Positions 36,281 to 45,823 are shown, numbered from the stretch's first letter. The stretch is DNA of 64,000 nucleotides from Mycolicibacterium arabiense (GCF_010731815.2 NZ_AP022593.1:2790001-2854000), one strand, 5' to 3'. The notes: generated by a model from the sequence alone, not told the origin. Translations and numbers: made by a program.

Positions 36281-37501
36281 ATGGTTGTTCCAAGCTGGGT
36301 ATGGGGCCTGACGATCGTCGGGATCGTCGGCCTGCTGCTGTTCGACTTCTTCTTCCACGTCCGCAAGGCACACGTGCCGACGCTCAAGGAGGCGGCCACC
36401 TGGTCGGCGCTCTACGTCGGCATCGCGGTGCTGTTCGGCGTCGGAGTGCTCGTCTTCGGCGGTAGCCAGGCCGGTGGCGAGTACTTCGCCGGCTACGTCA
36501 CCGAGAAGGCGCTGTCGGTCGACAACCTGTTCGTCTTCCTCATCATCATGGCGAGCTTCCGCGTGCCGCGTGAGGACCAGCAGAAGGTGCTGCTGTTCGG
36601 GATCGTGTTCGCGCTGATCGCCCGCACCGGGTTCATCTTCCTCGGCGCCGCGCTGATCAATTCCTTCGCGTGGGTGTTCTACCTGTTCGGGCTGATCCTG
36701 CTGCTGACCGCGGGCAACATGCTCAAGCCCGACGGCGAGGAGTCGCACTCGGCCGACAACTTCATCATCCGGTTGGCCAAGAAGGTCTTTCACACCACCG
36801 AGCACTACGACGGCGACAAGCTGTTCACCCTCGTCGACGGCAAGCGGGCGATGACGCCCATGCTGCTGGTCATGGTCGCCATCGGCGGCACCGACATCCT
36901 GTTCGCGCTCGACTCGATCCCGGCGATCTTCGGCCTCACCCAGGACGTCTTCATCGTGTTCACCGCGACCGCGTTCTCCCTACTGGGCCTGCGGCAGCTG
37001 TACTTCCTGATCGACGGCCTGCTCGACCGCCTGATCTACCTCTCCTACGGCCTGGCCGCCATCCTCGGCTTCATCGGCGTCAAGCTGATGCTGCACGCGC
37101 TGCACGAGAACAACGTGCCGTTCATAAACGACGGCGAACCGGTGAGCGTCGTCGAGATCAGCACCGCGGTGTCCCTGTCGGTGATCATCGGGGTCCTCGT
37201 CGTCACCGTGATTGCATCGCTGGTCAGCCGAAAGGGCAAGGCGCAGACGGCGATCGCCAACGCGCGGCGCCACGCCACGGCCTACCTCGACGCGGAGTAC
37301 ACGACGGACGCCGCCGAACGCGAGCGCATATTCAACAAGCTGTTGGCCGAGCGCGACCAGATCCTGGCGCTGGGCCCGAAGTATCGGCAGATGGTGCGCG
37401 ACGAGCCTGCGCTGATGGAGCTGCTCGAGCGGGCGGCCGCTCGGCACGACGGCGCCGTCGAGCGCGGGGAGGCCAAGACGTTCGACCGGAAGCTGACCTA
37501 G
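36281..37501 (+). CDS. TerC-family integral membrane protein
   Basis: The 406-residue protein has nine or so membrane helices and the conserved acidic motifs of TerC: EKALSVDNLFVFLII, GGTDILFALDSIPAIFG and ATAFSLLGLRQLYFLI. TerC proteins are linked to manganese export or metal loading of exported enzymes and to tellurite resistance; the Asp residues in membrane segments support metal transport. The C-terminal 90 residues are soluble and charged, longer than in the basic family. No yybP-ykoY riboswitch fits in the 68-base upstream gap. Confidence 0.92.
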   Translation: MVVPSWVWGLTIVGIVGLLLFDFFFHVRKAHVPTLKEAATWSALYVGIAVLFGVGVLVFGGSQAGGEYFAGYVTEKALSVDNLFVFLIIMASFRVPREDQQKVLLFGIVFALIARTGFIFLGAALINSFAWVFYLFGLILLLTAGNMLKPDGEESHSADNFIIRLAKKVFHTTEHYDGDKLFTLVDGKRAMTPMLLVMVAIGGTDILFALDSIPAIFGLTQDVFIVFTATAFSLLGLRQLYFLIDGLLDRLIYLSYGLAAILGFIGVKLMLHALHENNVPFINDGEPVSVVEISTAVSLSVIIGVLVVTVIASLVSRKGKAQTAIANARRHATAYLDAEYTTDAAERERIFNKLLAERDQILALGPKYRQMVRDEPALMELLERAAARHDGAVERGEAKTFDRKLT

Positions 37502-37505
37502 CGGG

Positions 37506-38225
37506 TCAGTCGGGCAGCCCGTCGAGCACGGCGCGGGTGCCCGACAAACCCAGCCGGGTCGCCCCGGCGTCGAGCATGGCGATGGCGTCGGCGGCGGTCC
37601 TGATGCCACCGCTGGCCTTCACCTCGACCTCGGGACCGACGGTGTCGGCCATCAACTCGACGGCACGGACCGATGCCCCGCCCGCCGGGTGGAATCCCGT
37701 CGACGTCTTGACGAAGTCGGCGTCAGCGGCCATGGCCGCACGGCACACGTCGATCAGGGTCTGCTCACCCGAGAGATCAAGCAGCGCAGCGGATTCCACG
37801 ATCACCTTGAGCACGGTGTTCGGGATCGCCGCACGGACGTAGGCGATCTCGGCGCGCACGGTCTCGAAGTCGCCGGCGACGGCGGCACCGACATCGATCA
37901 CCATGTCGATCTCCGTCGCCCCCATCGCGACGGCCACCGACGCCTCGTGCGCCTTGATCTCCGGGACGTGCTTGCCGGACGGGAAGCCGACGACGGCGGC
38001 GGTGGTCAATCCGACCGCACCGCACCGGCTGACGGCCTTGAGCATCGACGGCGACACGCAGATCGCGTACACGTCGAGTTCGGTTGCCTCCTCGACGAAG
38101 AACGCGATGTCGTTCTCGGTGGCCTCGGGCTTGAGCAGCGTGTGGTCGACGAGTTCGGACACGCGACTGCGGGTCCACTGGCGCGTCTGATCCCCCGGTC
38201 GCTCCGCTCCTGCCCACCGGTCCAT
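37506..38225 (-). CDS. deoC: Deoxyribose-phosphate aldolase
   Basis: It splits 2-deoxyribose-5-phosphate into glyceraldehyde-3-phosphate and acetaldehyde. The 239-residue protein shows [12 protein letters not shown] (26-37), EIDMVIDVG (105-113), LKVIVESA, the Schiff-base Lys173 in [10 protein letters not shown] and Lys203 in VKASGGIRT. Residues 3-14 ([12 protein letters not shown]) are encoded by a dispersed repeat copy and extend the N-terminus compared with the M. tuberculosis protein. The ATG shares one base with the upstream stop (TGATG). Confidence 0.94.
   Translation of the reverse strand: MDRWAGAERPGDQTRQWTRSRVSELVDHTLLKPEATENDIAFFVEEATELDVYAICVSPSMLKAVSRCGAVGLTTAAVVGFPSGKHVPEIKAHEASVAVAMGATEIDMVIDVGAAVAGDFETVRAEIAYVRAAIPNTVLKVIVESAALLDLSGEQTLIDVCRAAMAADADFVKTSTGFHPAGGASVRAVELMADTVGPEVEVKASGGIRTAADAIAMLDAGATRLGLSGTRAVLDGLPD
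38187..38220 (-). repeat. Dispersed repeat copy 4, at the start of deoC
   Basis: Core GCAGGAGCGGAGCGAC with downstream CGGGGGATCAG on the minus strand. The reading frame differs from copies 1-3, giving [10 protein letters not shown]. Confidence 0.8.
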
Positions 38226-38641
38226 CAGAACGGCTCCTCGGTGCCACCGGGATTGCATCGCGTCGCGATCATCGTGGCCTCGTCGACCTCGGGCCGCCAC
38301 GGTTCGAGGTTCCAGCTGGTCTTGCCGGGTTCGACGAGTTCGGCGAACTGCCAGTGACACATGAACTGTGCCCGCATGCCGGGGATGTCGGCGTCGGGCG
38401 CCTGGGCCAGGACCTCGGCCCACGCCTCGTCGGCCTGGACGACGGTGCCGGGCTGGGTCGAGATCGAGCGGGCCGACGCCGTCGGATACACGCGCAGCGT
38501 GGACAGGTCACCCCACTTGGCCCAGTGCGTGCTGGCTACGAACGGCGGGCCCGCGGCCGGTTCGGCGGACGCCGGTGCCGCCACGAGGACGGGCGCGGTC
38601 AGTGCGACGGCCGCCAGACCGGCGGCGAGGAGGCGGAGCAC
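38225..38641 (-). CDS. Secreted DUF2599 protein (Rv0477-like)
   Basis: The 138-residue product begins with a signal peptide ([19 protein letters not shown], cleavage near APASA-EP) and a small exported domain with two cysteines ([18 protein letters not shown]) that probably pair. The motifs WAKWG, LRVYPT and SWNLEPWRP match the mycobacterial Rv0477 family. The GTG at 38641 is the only start fitting the signal peptide; the ribosome site is weak. It lies between the DUF2516 gene and deoC. Function unknown. Confidence 0.82.
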   Translation of the reverse strand: MLRLLAAGLAAVALTAPVLVAAPASAEPAAGPPFVASTHWAKWGDLSTLRVYPTASARSISTQPGTVVQADEAWAEVLAQAPDADIPGMRAQFMCHWQFAELVEPGKTSWNLEPWRPEVDEATMIATRCNPGGTEEPF

Positions 38642-38646
38642 TCGAG

Positions 38647-38931
38647 TTACCGGGACTTGCCCTGGACGTCGAGGACCTTGGGACGCACGTCGACGATGTA
38701 GATGCCTGCCGCACACGCGACGACGGCCGAACCGACGGGAGCGCCGAGGACGAAGGCCAGCAGGGCGGTGCCGCCGATGATGGCGAGCCAGATCGGCTTG
38801 CTCATCTTCTCGGCGGCGGTGAATGCGTCGGGGCGCTGCATGGCGGCGTGGACGAAGGCGTACGCGCCGGTCGCCAGGGCCGCCACCTGAATGACGAGGA
38901 GGACGTAACCCACCAGGTTCTGAGGCTCCAC
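38647..38931 (-). CDS. DUF2516 membrane protein (Rv0476-like)
   Basis: The 94-residue protein has three predicted helices (about 6-28, 46-64, 66-82) with the loop [15 protein letters not shown], which identifies the DUF2516 family. A basic C-terminus follows. The GTG is six bases after TAGGCT (38943-38938), so the transcript is probably leaderless. It is 51 bases downstream of hbhA. Confidence 0.83.
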   Translation of the reverse strand: MEPQNLVGYVLLVIQVAALATGAYAFVHAAMQRPDAFTAAEKMSKPIWLAIIGGTALLAFVLGAPVGSAVVACAAGIYIVDVRPKVLDVQGKSR

Positions 38932-38937
38932 GCCTCA

Positions 38938-38943
38938 AGCCTA
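38938..38943 (-). promoter_or_regulatory. -10 element of the DUF2516 gene, leaderless spacing
   Basis: TAGGCT on the minus strand ends six bases before the GTG at 38931. Confidence 0.4.
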
Positions 38944-38982
38944 TGCGGGTCACGCCCTCCTGTGCCACGTGGGCCTCGCGTG

Positions 38983-39705
38983 CTACTTCTGGGTGACCTT
39001 CTTGGCCGGAGCCTTCTTGGCCGGGGCCTTCTTCGCGGCGGTCTTGGCAGGCGTGGCCTTGGCGGCGGGCGCCTTGGCAGCCGGAGCCTTGGCGGGGGTG
39101 CTGCCGGTGGTCGCCTTGGCCGGCGCCTTGGCCGCGGGGGCCTTGGTGGCGGGGGCCTTCTTCACGGGAGTGTTCTTGGCCGCTCGCTGCACCGGGGTGG
39201 CCGCCTGGGCGGCTTTGCTCGGCAGTTCGACGCCGACCAGCTTGGCGGCACGCTCACCCACGGCGCGGGTCTGCGTGGCCACGGTGCCGAGCGCATCCTG
39301 CGTCAGCTCGACGGCCTGGTCGGTCACGCTCTCGACGCGGTTGGCCGCATCCTCGATCGCGGGCTGGCTGCGGAGGCGGGTAAGCGCTTCCTCGCCACGC
39401 TCGACGAGCCGGTTGTAGGTGGTGGTCGCGTTGTCGGCGTAGTTCTCGGCGGCCTTGCGCAGCTCGTCGGCGTTGAGGCGCTCGCGGATCTCGCCCACCT
39501 GGCTCGGCAGCTCTTCGGACAGCTTGTTCAGGTTGGCCCGGGCCTCTTCGACGCGCGCCTCGGCGTCGCTGCGGGCGTCGCCTGCACGCTCACGGAGGGT
39601 CGCGACGATCTCGTTGACCGTGGCGAGCGCCAGGTCGGCCGCACCGACGGCGGCGAGCAGCGGAGCCTTGAGGTCTTCGATGTTGGTCTGGTTCTTGTCG
39701 GCCAT
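38983..39705 (-). CDS. hbhA: Heparin-binding hemagglutinin
   Basis: The 240-residue surface protein has a long coiled-coil body (about 30-170) and a Lys/Ala/Pro-rich tail (178-240) made of repeats such as [11 protein letters not shown] and [12 protein letters not shown]. In M. tuberculosis the methylated lysine tail binds heparan sulfate on epithelial cells and the protein also affects lipid bodies. No signal peptide is present, as usual for HbhA. The ATG has AAGGGA upstream. It follows the XRE regulator gene. Confidence 0.94.
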   Translation of the reverse strand: MADKNQTNIEDLKAPLLAAVGAADLALATVNEIVATLRERAGDARSDAEARVEEARANLNKLSEELPSQVGEIRERLNADELRKAAENYADNATTTYNRLVERGEEALTRLRSQPAIEDAANRVESVTDQAVELTQDALGTVATQTRAVGERAAKLVGVELPSKAAQAATPVQRAAKNTPVKKAPATKAPAAKAPAKATTGSTPAKAPAAKAPAAKATPAKTAAKKAPAKKAPAKKVTQK

Positions 39706-39765
39706 GTCAGTGTTTCCCTTCTCGGAATTCTTCGGATGTTTCTTCGTCGATCGGATGCGCGGACT

Positions 39766-40197
39766 TCAGTCCGTCCCCGGTTCCTCGTCGATGACGACGG
39801 AAGCCGCTTCGACTGCCAACGCCTCGTTCTGCTGAACGAAGGAGGTGTAGATGTCGAGCAGCACCTGCTTCTGCCGCTCGGTGATGGCAGCGTCGGCGAC
39901 GATGGCGTCCCGCACTTCGCTCCGTTCGGTCGGCTCCAGCATTCCGGCCTGGACGTAGAGCACTTCAGCGGAAACCCGCAGAGCCTTGGCGATCTGGCTG
40001 AGCACGTCGGCTGACGGCTTGCGCAGCCCACGTTCGATCTGGCTCAGGTAGGGGTTGCTGACCCCGGCCTGCTCGGCGAGTTGCCTCACCGATACGTGCG
40101 CGGCCTCCCGCTTGGCCCGGATGAAGCCGCCGATGTCCTGTGCTGCGCTGGACGCCGCACTGGTGACGACGGCGGCAATGTTCTCGTCTTGCGACAC
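39766..40197 (-). CDS. XRE-family helix-turn-helix regulator (Rv0474-like)
   Basis: The 143-residue protein has an N-terminal XRE domain (about 23-80, FIRAKREAAHVSVRQLAEQAGVSNPYLSQIERGLRKPS) and a helical C-terminus for dimerisation. GTG start with GAGGGGG nine bases upstream. It lies directly before hbhA on the same strand and may control it or itself. The upstream gap holds a promoter (40243-40271) with GCTAGCAGGTGC and GTTAGCACC elements nearby. Confidence 0.9.
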   Translation of the reverse strand: MSQDENIAAVVTSAASSAAQDIGGFIRAKREAAHVSVRQLAEQAGVSNPYLSQIERGLRKPSADVLSQIAKALRVSAEVLYVQAGMLEPTERSEVRDAIVADAAITERQKQVLLDIYTSFVQQNEALAVEAASVVIDEEPGTD

Positions 40198-40242
40198 GTA
40201 CGTTGCCCCCTCATCCGCGATTGATCTTCGATGACGAAATCA

Positions 40243-40271
40243 ACCGTAGAACGGGGTGCTAACTTTTGCAA
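40243..40271 (-). promoter_or_regulatory. Probable sigma-A promoter of the XRE-hbhA unit
   Basis: Minus-strand TTGCAA (40271-40266) and TACGGT (40248-40243) are 17 bases apart, giving a leader of about 40 bases before the GTG at 40197. Confidence 0.5.
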
Positions 40272-40288
40272 GCACCTGCTAGCGCAGG

Positions 40289-41629
40289 TCAGAACAGTAG
40301 TTGAGCTATCGAATAGATGATCAGGCCTGCGAGCGATCCGACCACGGTGCCGTTGATCCTGATGAACTGCAGGTCACGGCCGACGTGCAGTTCGATGCGG
40401 CGGCTCGCCTCCTCGGCATCCCAGCGCTCGATGGTCTCGGTGATGATCGCTGTGATCTCCGTCCCATACTGCGAGACGAGGTGCTTCGCGGCGCGCAGGA
40501 TCCAGTTGTCGACCTTGTCGCGCAGCTCCGGGTCGTCTCGCAGCGACTCCCCGATGCGCACCACGGAGTCCGCCACGCGCTCGCGCAGCGCCGACGACGG
40601 GTCGTCGACCGACTCGAGGATGATCCGCTTGGCGGCCGTCCACGCCGTCTCTGCTGCCCGGGTCACCTCGTCGCGGGCCATGATCTGTTCCTTGACCTTC
40701 TCCGCACGGGCGATCGTCGTGTCGTCGTGCTGCAGGTCGTTGGCGAACTCGAAGAGGAACTTCGTCGCCGACTGCCGCAGTTCGTGCTGGGGGTCGCGAC
40801 GCACCTTGTCGGTGAAGTCCATCAGCTCGCGGTGGATGCGGTCGCCGACCAGGTTGTCGACCCAGCGCGGCGACCACGTCGGCGAATCGCGGTTGATGAC
40901 GCGTTCGATGGTCTCGCCGGCGTTCAGCGACCACTCGAAGGCGCGGTCGGCCAGCAACTGCAGCAACGCCTCCTGGCGTTCCTCCTGGAGCAGCGACGTG
41001 AGCACCCGGCCGATCGGCGGCCCCCACTGCGGCTCGGCGACGCGCTTGACGATCATGCGGTCCAGCAGCTGCTGGACGTCGTCGTCGCGCAGCATCTCGA
41101 CCAGTACCCGCAGGACGGTGGAGGCCTCGGCCGCCACCCGCTCGGCGTTCGTCGGGTGTGCCAGCCACCTGCCGACGCGGGCGGTGACCTGCGCATCACG
41201 CAGCTTGGTCTCGATGACCTCGGCGGACAGGAAGTTCTCTCGCACGAAGGTGCCGAGGCCCTCGCCCAGCTGATCCTTCTTGCGCTTGATGATCGCGGTG
41301 TGCGGGATCGGGATGCCGAGAGGGTGCTTGAACAGCGCCGTCACCGCGAACCAGTCGGCGAGCGCGCCCACCATGCCCGCCTCGGCGGCGGCGCGCACGT
41401 AACCCACCCATGGCGCGGCACCGTTGGACTGTGCCCACGTGCAGACCAGGAACACCACGGTGGCGCCGAGCAGGAACCCGAGCGCCACCAGCTTCATCTG
41501 GCGCAGCGAGCGGGCCCGTTCGGCATCGGCGGAGGAGTCGACGCCGGCGAGCGTGGTCGCGAGGCTGGGACGCGTCGCCTGATCGGGTCCGGGGACTTCG
41601 CGCAAAGACACGCCTCCATCATCCGTCAT
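40289..41629 (-). CDS. DUF445 membrane protein (Rv0473-like)
   Basis: The 446-residue protein starts with a hydrophobic helix (LVALGFLLGATVVFLVCTW), then GALADWFAVTALFKHPLGIPIPHTAII, the DUF445 signature, a long charged helical region and a final membrane helix (NGTVVGSLAGLIIYSIAQLLF). It is probably an inner-membrane scaffold; role unknown. The ATG at 41629 is preferred over 41662, because the longer form would read through a perfect palindrome that better fits an operator. Confidence 0.88.
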   Translation of the reverse strand: MTDDGGVSLREVPGPDQATRPSLATTLAGVDSSADAERARSLRQMKLVALGFLLGATVVFLVCTWAQSNGAAPWVGYVRAAAEAGMVGALADWFAVTALFKHPLGIPIPHTAIIKRKKDQLGEGLGTFVRENFLSAEVIETKLRDAQVTARVGRWLAHPTNAERVAAEASTVLRVLVEMLRDDDVQQLLDRMIVKRVAEPQWGPPIGRVLTSLLQEERQEALLQLLADRAFEWSLNAGETIERVINRDSPTWSPRWVDNLVGDRIHRELMDFTDKVRRDPQHELRQSATKFLFEFANDLQHDDTTIARAEKVKEQIMARDEVTRAAETAWTAAKRIILESVDDPSSALRERVADSVVRIGESLRDDPELRDKVDNWILRAAKHLVSQYGTEITAIITETIERWDAEEASRRIELHVGRDLQFIRINGTVVGSLAGLIIYSIAQLLF

Positions 41630-41633
41630 CGCC

Positions 41634-41656
41634 CGGTGGGCGGATTCCGCCCACCG
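41634..41656. promoter_or_regulatory. Perfect 23-base palindrome, candidate TetR operator
   Basis: Arms CGGTGGGCGGA and TCCGCCCACCG are perfect 11-mers around one base. It lies between the divergent DUF445 and TetR genes, five bases before the DUF445 ATG and 22 bases before the TATCAT (41679-41684) of the TetR gene. Confidence 0.6.
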
Positions 41657-41717
41657 CCCCATGGCCCGGGCTGCGCCGTATCATCGACTCGGACGAGGGA
41701 ATGGGAAAACGGCAACA

Positions 41718-42419
41718 GTGGCACAGCAATCTTCTGCGACCGCGGTGAAGACCGACGGCCGCAAACGGCGCTGGCATCAGCACAAAGTCGATCGCAGGAA
41801 CGAACTGGTCGACGGCACGCTGGAAGCCATTCGTCGGGTCGGCAGCAATGTCAGCATGGACGAGATCGCCGCGGAGATCGGCGTCTCCAAGACGGTCCTG
41901 TACCGCTACTTCGTCGACAAGAACGACCTCACCACCGCGGTGATGATGCGCTTCGCGCAGACCACGCTGATCCCCAACATGGCCGCGGCGCTGAAGGCGA
42001 ACCTCGACGGCTACGCACTCACGCGCGAGGTCATCCGCGTCTACGTCGACACCGTGGCCGCCGAGCCCGAGCCCTACCGGTTCGTGATGGCCAACAGCTC
42101 GGCCAAGAGCAAGGCCGTCGCCGACTCGGAGCAGATCATCGCGCGGATGCTCGCCGTCATGCTGCGCAGGCGGATGGCCGCGGCGGGCATGGACACCAGC
42201 GGCGCCGAGCCGTGGTCGTTCCACACCGTCGGCGGCGTGCAACTGGCCACCCACTCCTGGATGTCGAACCCCCGGATGACGTCCGACGAACTGATCGACT
42301 ACCTCACGATGCTGTCGTGGAATGCGTTGTGCGGCATCGTCGAGGTGGGCGGGTCGCTGGAGAAGTTCAACTCCATGCCGCATCCGTCCCCGATCGTGCC
42401 GCGTCAGGTGCTTGACTGA
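41718..42419 (+). CDS. TetR-family transcriptional regulator (Rv0472c-like)
   Basis: The 233-residue protein has the TetR DNA-binding helices: ELVDGTLEAIRRVGSNVSMDEIAAEIGVSKTVLYRYFVDKNDL. The C-terminal part is helical and would bind an unknown ligand. GTG start. A perfect palindrome upstream is a candidate operator, so it probably represses itself and the divergent DUF445 gene. PPK2 starts four bases after its stop, so the kinase may be under the same control. Confidence 0.92.
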   Translation: MAQQSSATAVKTDGRKRRWHQHKVDRRNELVDGTLEAIRRVGSNVSMDEIAAEIGVSKTVLYRYFVDKNDLTTAVMMRFAQTTLIPNMAAALKANLDGYALTREVIRVYVDTVAAEPEPYRFVMANSSAKSKAVADSEQIIARMLAVMLRRRMAAAGMDTSGAEPWSFHTVGGVQLATHSWMSNPRMTSDELIDYLTMLSWNALCGIVEVGGSLEKFNSMPHPSPIVPRQVLD

Positions 42420-42423
42420 ACCC

Positions 42424-43290
42424 GTGACCGACGCCTCAGAGTTGCCCGAGCTGTGGACCCACGAACCGCACGTCCACCTGCAGTTCAAGCCGGGTGACTC
42501 CGTCGCCGCGATCGAGACGAACTCCACGCCGGGCTTCAAGGGCAGCAAGTCCGATGCACCCGACCTGCTGCTGGAGCGTGCCGAACGCTTCGCCGAACTG
42601 CAGGAGATGCTCTACGCCAACAGCCTGGCCGGCGACAACCGCAAGGTGCTGCTCGTGCTGCAGGGCATGGATACCGCTGGCAAGGGTGGCATCGTCAAAC
42701 ACGTTGTGGGAGCAGGGAATCCGCAGGGCATTCAGTATGCCAACTTCGGCAAGCCGACCGAGGAGGAACTTGCCCACGACTTCCTCTGGCGCATCGAACG
42801 GAAGCTCCCGACGCCAGGACACATCGGGGTGTTCGACCGTTCGCACTACGAGGACGTGCTGATCGTCCGCGTGCACGACCTCGTCGCGCCCGAGGTCTGG
42901 AGCACCCGCTACGACACCATCAACGACTTCGAGAAGCGATTGGCGCTCGACGGCACGACGATCGTCAAGGTCGCCATGTTCGTCTCGCTCGACGAACAGA
43001 AGAAGCGGCTCTCCGAGCGTCTCGACCGGCCGGACAAGTTCTGGAAGTACAACCCCGCCGACGTCGACGAGCGGATGCTGTGGCCCAGGTACCAGGAGGC
43101 CTATCAGGCGATGCTCGAACGCACGTCCACCGACATCGCGCCGTGGCACGTGATCCCGTGCGACCGCAAGTGGTACGGCAGGCTCGCCGTCACCGAACTG
43201 CTGATCGAGGCCCTCAAAGGTCTCGACTTGTCCTGGCCCGCAGCTGATTTCGACGTCGAGGCGGAGAAGAAGCGCCTGGCCAAGGCGTAG
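42424..43290 (+). CDS. Polyphosphate kinase 2 family protein (first copy)
   Basis: The 288-residue kinase has a Walker A GMDTAGKGG (81-89), FGKPTEEELAHDFLWR, and Walker B/lid FDRSHYEDVLIVRV (137-150). PPK2 enzymes move phosphate between polyphosphate and nucleotides; the SHYEDV form is common in AMP- or ADP-phosphorylating subclasses. GTG start four bases after the TetR stop, so it is in the tetR operon. The two PPK2 proteins here are clearly different subtypes. Confidence 0.92.
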   Translation: MTDASELPELWTHEPHVHLQFKPGDSVAAIETNSTPGFKGSKSDAPDLLLERAERFAELQEMLYANSLAGDNRKVLLVLQGMDTAGKGGIVKHVVGAGNPQGIQYANFGKPTEEELAHDFLWRIERKLPTPGHIGVFDRSHYEDVLIVRVHDLVAPEVWSTRYDTINDFEKRLALDGTTIVKVAMFVSLDEQKKRLSERLDRPDKFWKYNPADVDERMLWPRYQEAYQAMLERTSTDIAPWHVIPCDRKWYGRLAVTELLIEALKGLDLSWPAADFDVEAEKKRLAKA

Positions 43291-43314
43291 GTCCTGGCGC
43301 TGAGAGGTAGTGGT

Positions 43315-44637
43315 TCAGCGTGCGGTTGCAGTCGGCGCATCGACCGCCCGCAGGGGACGTCCAGCGGTCTCCCGCATGGTCAACACCGTCGCCAGGGACG
43401 CAATGGCGGCCGCGATCACGTAGAACGCCGGAGCGACGTCGTTCCCGGTCCGATCGGCCAACCAGGTAGCCACATAGGGCGCCGTTCCGCCGAACAGGGC
43501 CACCGAGACGTTGTAGCCGATCGAGTATCCCGTGGATCGCACCCGCGTCGCGAAAAGCTCCGCGCCGGCTGCCAACGACGCCGACACGAACACCGATTCG
43601 ATGGCCGCCAAGCCCGCATGCGCTGCGATCGCAGCGACGAGCGATCCAGAGTTCAGCAGTGAGAACAGTGGATAGGAGCCGACGGCGAATCCGACGGCGC
43701 CGGCTATCAGCAGTGGCTTGCGGCCGACTCGGTCCGATAGTGCGGCCAAGGGCAAGATCAGCAGCAGCGCAACGACACTCGCCACTGTGATCGAGATGAA
43801 GGCGTCGGTCTCGGTGAATCCGAGCGTCTGCGTGAAGTAGGTCGGCAGATAGGTGAACACGACGTAGAAGCCGACGTTGTGCACGATGACCAGACCGACG
43901 ATCTGCAGTATCGGCCGCCATGCCGTCCGCATGGCCTCCTTCAGCGGCGATTGCGCCACTTCTCCGGTCTCTTGAAGCGCCTCGAACTCCGGGGTGTCGC
44001 GCAACCGCAGGCGGATGTAGAGGCCCACCACTCCCAGAGCGCCCGCGATGAAGAACGGAATGCGCCACCCGTAGGAGTTCATCGCGTCGTCGGACAACAT
44101 CGCCCCGAGCGCGGTGACCGTCACCGACCCGAGCAGGAAGCCGATCACCACCGACCACACGAGGAAGGCGACGACCAGTCCGCGGTGACGCGTAGGGGCG
44201 TACTCCGCCAGGAAGCAGGCTCCGCTGCCGTACTCGCCGCCTGCCGAGAAGCCCTGCACGCAGCGCAGGAGCACCAGAAGCAGGGGCGCTGCGACGCCGA
44301 TCGACTCATAGCTCGGCACCAGACCGATGCCCAGCGTGGAGATCGACATCAGGACCACCACGATCGCCAGCACCCGCTTGCGACCGATCCGGTCACCGAG
44401 CGGGCCGAAGAAGAATCCGCCAAGCGGACGCATGAAGAACGCGACGGCGAACACCGCGAAGGTGCTGAGCAGTGCCGCGGTGTCGTTGGTCGATGGGAAG
44501 AACTTGTCCGCGATGTACGTGGCCAGGAAGCCGTAGATCGCGAAGTCGTACCACTCGACCGTATTGCCGACCCCAGCGCCGACTACCGCCTGGCGCAGCG
44601 AGCCCGGCTCCTCACCGCGGGTGACCGTGGATGCCAT
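43315..44637 (-). CDS. MFS transporter, metabolite:H+ symporter type
   Basis: The 440-residue protein has 12 predicted membrane helices and the MHS family marks: [16 protein letters not shown] at the start, [18 protein letters not shown] between helices 2 and 3, and [13 protein letters not shown] in helix 4. Relatives take up proline/betaine, alpha-ketoglutarate or shikimate with protons. The substrate cannot be read from the sequence. It ends 24 bases from the convergent PPK2 gene and is not part of an evident operon. Confidence 0.92.
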   Translation of the reverse strand: MASTVTRGEEPGSLRQAVVGAGVGNTVEWYDFAIYGFLATYIADKFFPSTNDTAALLSTFAVFAVAFFMRPLGGFFFGPLGDRIGRKRVLAIVVVLMSISTLGIGLVPSYESIGVAAPLLLVLLRCVQGFSAGGEYGSGACFLAEYAPTRHRGLVVAFLVWSVVIGFLLGSVTVTALGAMLSDDAMNSYGWRIPFFIAGALGVVGLYIRLRLRDTPEFEALQETGEVAQSPLKEAMRTAWRPILQIVGLVIVHNVGFYVVFTYLPTYFTQTLGFTETDAFISITVASVVALLLILPLAALSDRVGRKPLLIAGAVGFAVGSYPLFSLLNSGSLVAAIAAHAGLAAIESVFVSASLAAGAELFATRVRSTGYSIGYNVSVALFGGTAPYVATWLADRTGNDVAPAFYVIAAAIASLATVLTMRETAGRPLRAVDAPTATAR

Positions 44638-44710
44638 GTCCCTAGGTTCCCGCGCTGCGCCGTTGACTAACCGACATCATTGCGCATCGACGAGGACCCG
44701 GTTCGACTAC

Positions 44711-44959
44711 TCAGCTGATGTCGCCGACACCACCGGCTCGGCGGTTGCTCGGATCGTCTGGGTCATAGAACTCACTGGTCTCGCTCCGCGGGCCGGCTAC
44801 GTCCAGCTCCCATGATCCCGGGCGCACCATGTCCGGCCAGTCGGGACTCACGAGGTGGTCGGCCCGGCCCTTTCGAATCTGAGTGAAATACCAGAACAAC
44901 CCCCTGATGACGATCGCAATCACCGCCAGGGTCAGCACCGGTGCAACCCATTCGCTCAT
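44711..44959 (-). CDS. Small membrane protein after fadB2
   Basis: The 82-residue protein has one N-terminal membrane helix (VLTLAVIAIVIRGLFWYF) and a polar tail with SPDWPDMVRPGSWELDV. It starts nine bases after the fadB2 stop and is probably co-transcribed. No family is recognised. Confidence 0.7.
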   Translation of the reverse strand: MSEWVAPVLTLAVIAIVIRGLFWYFTQIRKGRADHLVSPDWPDMVRPGSWELDVAGPRSETSEFYDPDDPSNRRAGGVGDIS

Positions 44960-44968
44960 GAGGGCAAC

Positions 44969-45823
44969 CTAGTAGCTGTAGAAGCCCTTGCCCGACTTCT
45001 TGCCCAGCTGACCGGCCTCGACCATGCGCTGCAGCAGCGGCGGCGGGCCGTAGAGCGGCTCCTTGAACTCGGCGAACATCGAGTCCGCGATGAGCTTGAG
45101 CGTGTCCAGGCCGACGAGGTCCGAGAGCTTGAGCGGGCCCATCGGGTGCGACAGCCCGGCGACGACGGCGGTGTCGATGTCCTCGACGGTGGCGACGCCG
45201 GCCTCGGCCATCCGGATCGCCGAGAGTAGGAAGGGCACCAGCAGCGCGTTGACGACGAAGCCCGAGCGGTCGGTGCAGCGGACGACCTTCTTGCCGAGCG
45301 TCTCGCCCGCGAACTGCTCGACGCGGGCCAGCGCCTCGTCGGTCGTGACCAACGTCGGCACCAGTTCGACCAGCGGCAGGACGGGCACCGGGTTGAAGAA
45401 GTGCAGACCCAGCACGCGGCTGGGGTTCTTGGTGGCCGCGGCGATCTTCATGATCGGGATGCTCGAGGTGTTCGACGCCAGCACGGCGTCGGGATCGGTG
45501 ATGACCTCGTCGAGTTGTGCGAAGACCTTCGACTTGACCGCGGCGTCCTCGACGATGGCCTCGACCACCAGTTGGCGGTCGGCCAGGTCGGCGATGTCGG
45601 TGGCGACACTCAAGCGGGCGAGCGCCTCGTCGCGGTCGGTCTCGGTGAGCTTGCCGCGGCTGACGCCACGCTCCAGCGACGAGACGATGCGGCCACGGCC
45701 GGCCTCTGCGAGCGCTTCGGTGGGCTCGTAGATGCGTACGTCCACACCGGCCCGCAGCGACACCTCGGCGATGCCGGCCCCCATCTGCCCGGCGCCGACG
45801 ACGCCGACTCGTTCAATAGTCAT
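44969..45823 (-). CDS. fadB2: 3-hydroxybutyryl-CoA dehydrogenase
   Basis: It oxidises 3-hydroxyacyl-CoA to 3-ketoacyl-CoA with NAD(P). The 284-residue protein has VGVVGAGQMGAGIAEV for NAD binding, SNTSSIPI, the catalytic-His block GLHFFNPVPVLPLVE, and SGFVVNALLVPFL. The ATG at 45823 gives a normal mycobacterial N-terminus; a GTG two codons upstream is possible. It lies downstream of icl on the same strand, separated by a hairpin; both serve growth on fatty acids or acetate. Confidence 0.94.
   Translation of the reverse strand: MTIERVGVVGAGQMGAGIAEVSLRAGVDVRIYEPTEALAEAGRGRIVSSLERGVSRGKLTETDRDEALARLSVATDIADLADRQLVVEAIVEDAAVKSKVFAQLDEVITDPDAVLASNTSSIPIMKIAAATKNPSRVLGLHFFNPVPVLPLVELVPTLVTTDEALARVEQFAGETLGKKVVRCTDRSGFVVNALLVPFLLSAIRMAEAGVATVEDIDTAVVAGLSHPMGPLKLSDLVGLDTLKLIADSMFAEFKEPLYGPPPLLQRMVEAGQLGKKSGKGFYSY

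Noticed and set aside
39905..39930. Possible repeat copy in the XRE regulator gene
   Set aside because: GGAGCGAAG is present, but the residues are those expected for the protein family (EPTE..VRDAI), so it is chance.
43298..43320. Hairpin between the convergent PPK2 and MFS genes
   Set aside because: Arms of only six bases; too weak to call a terminator.
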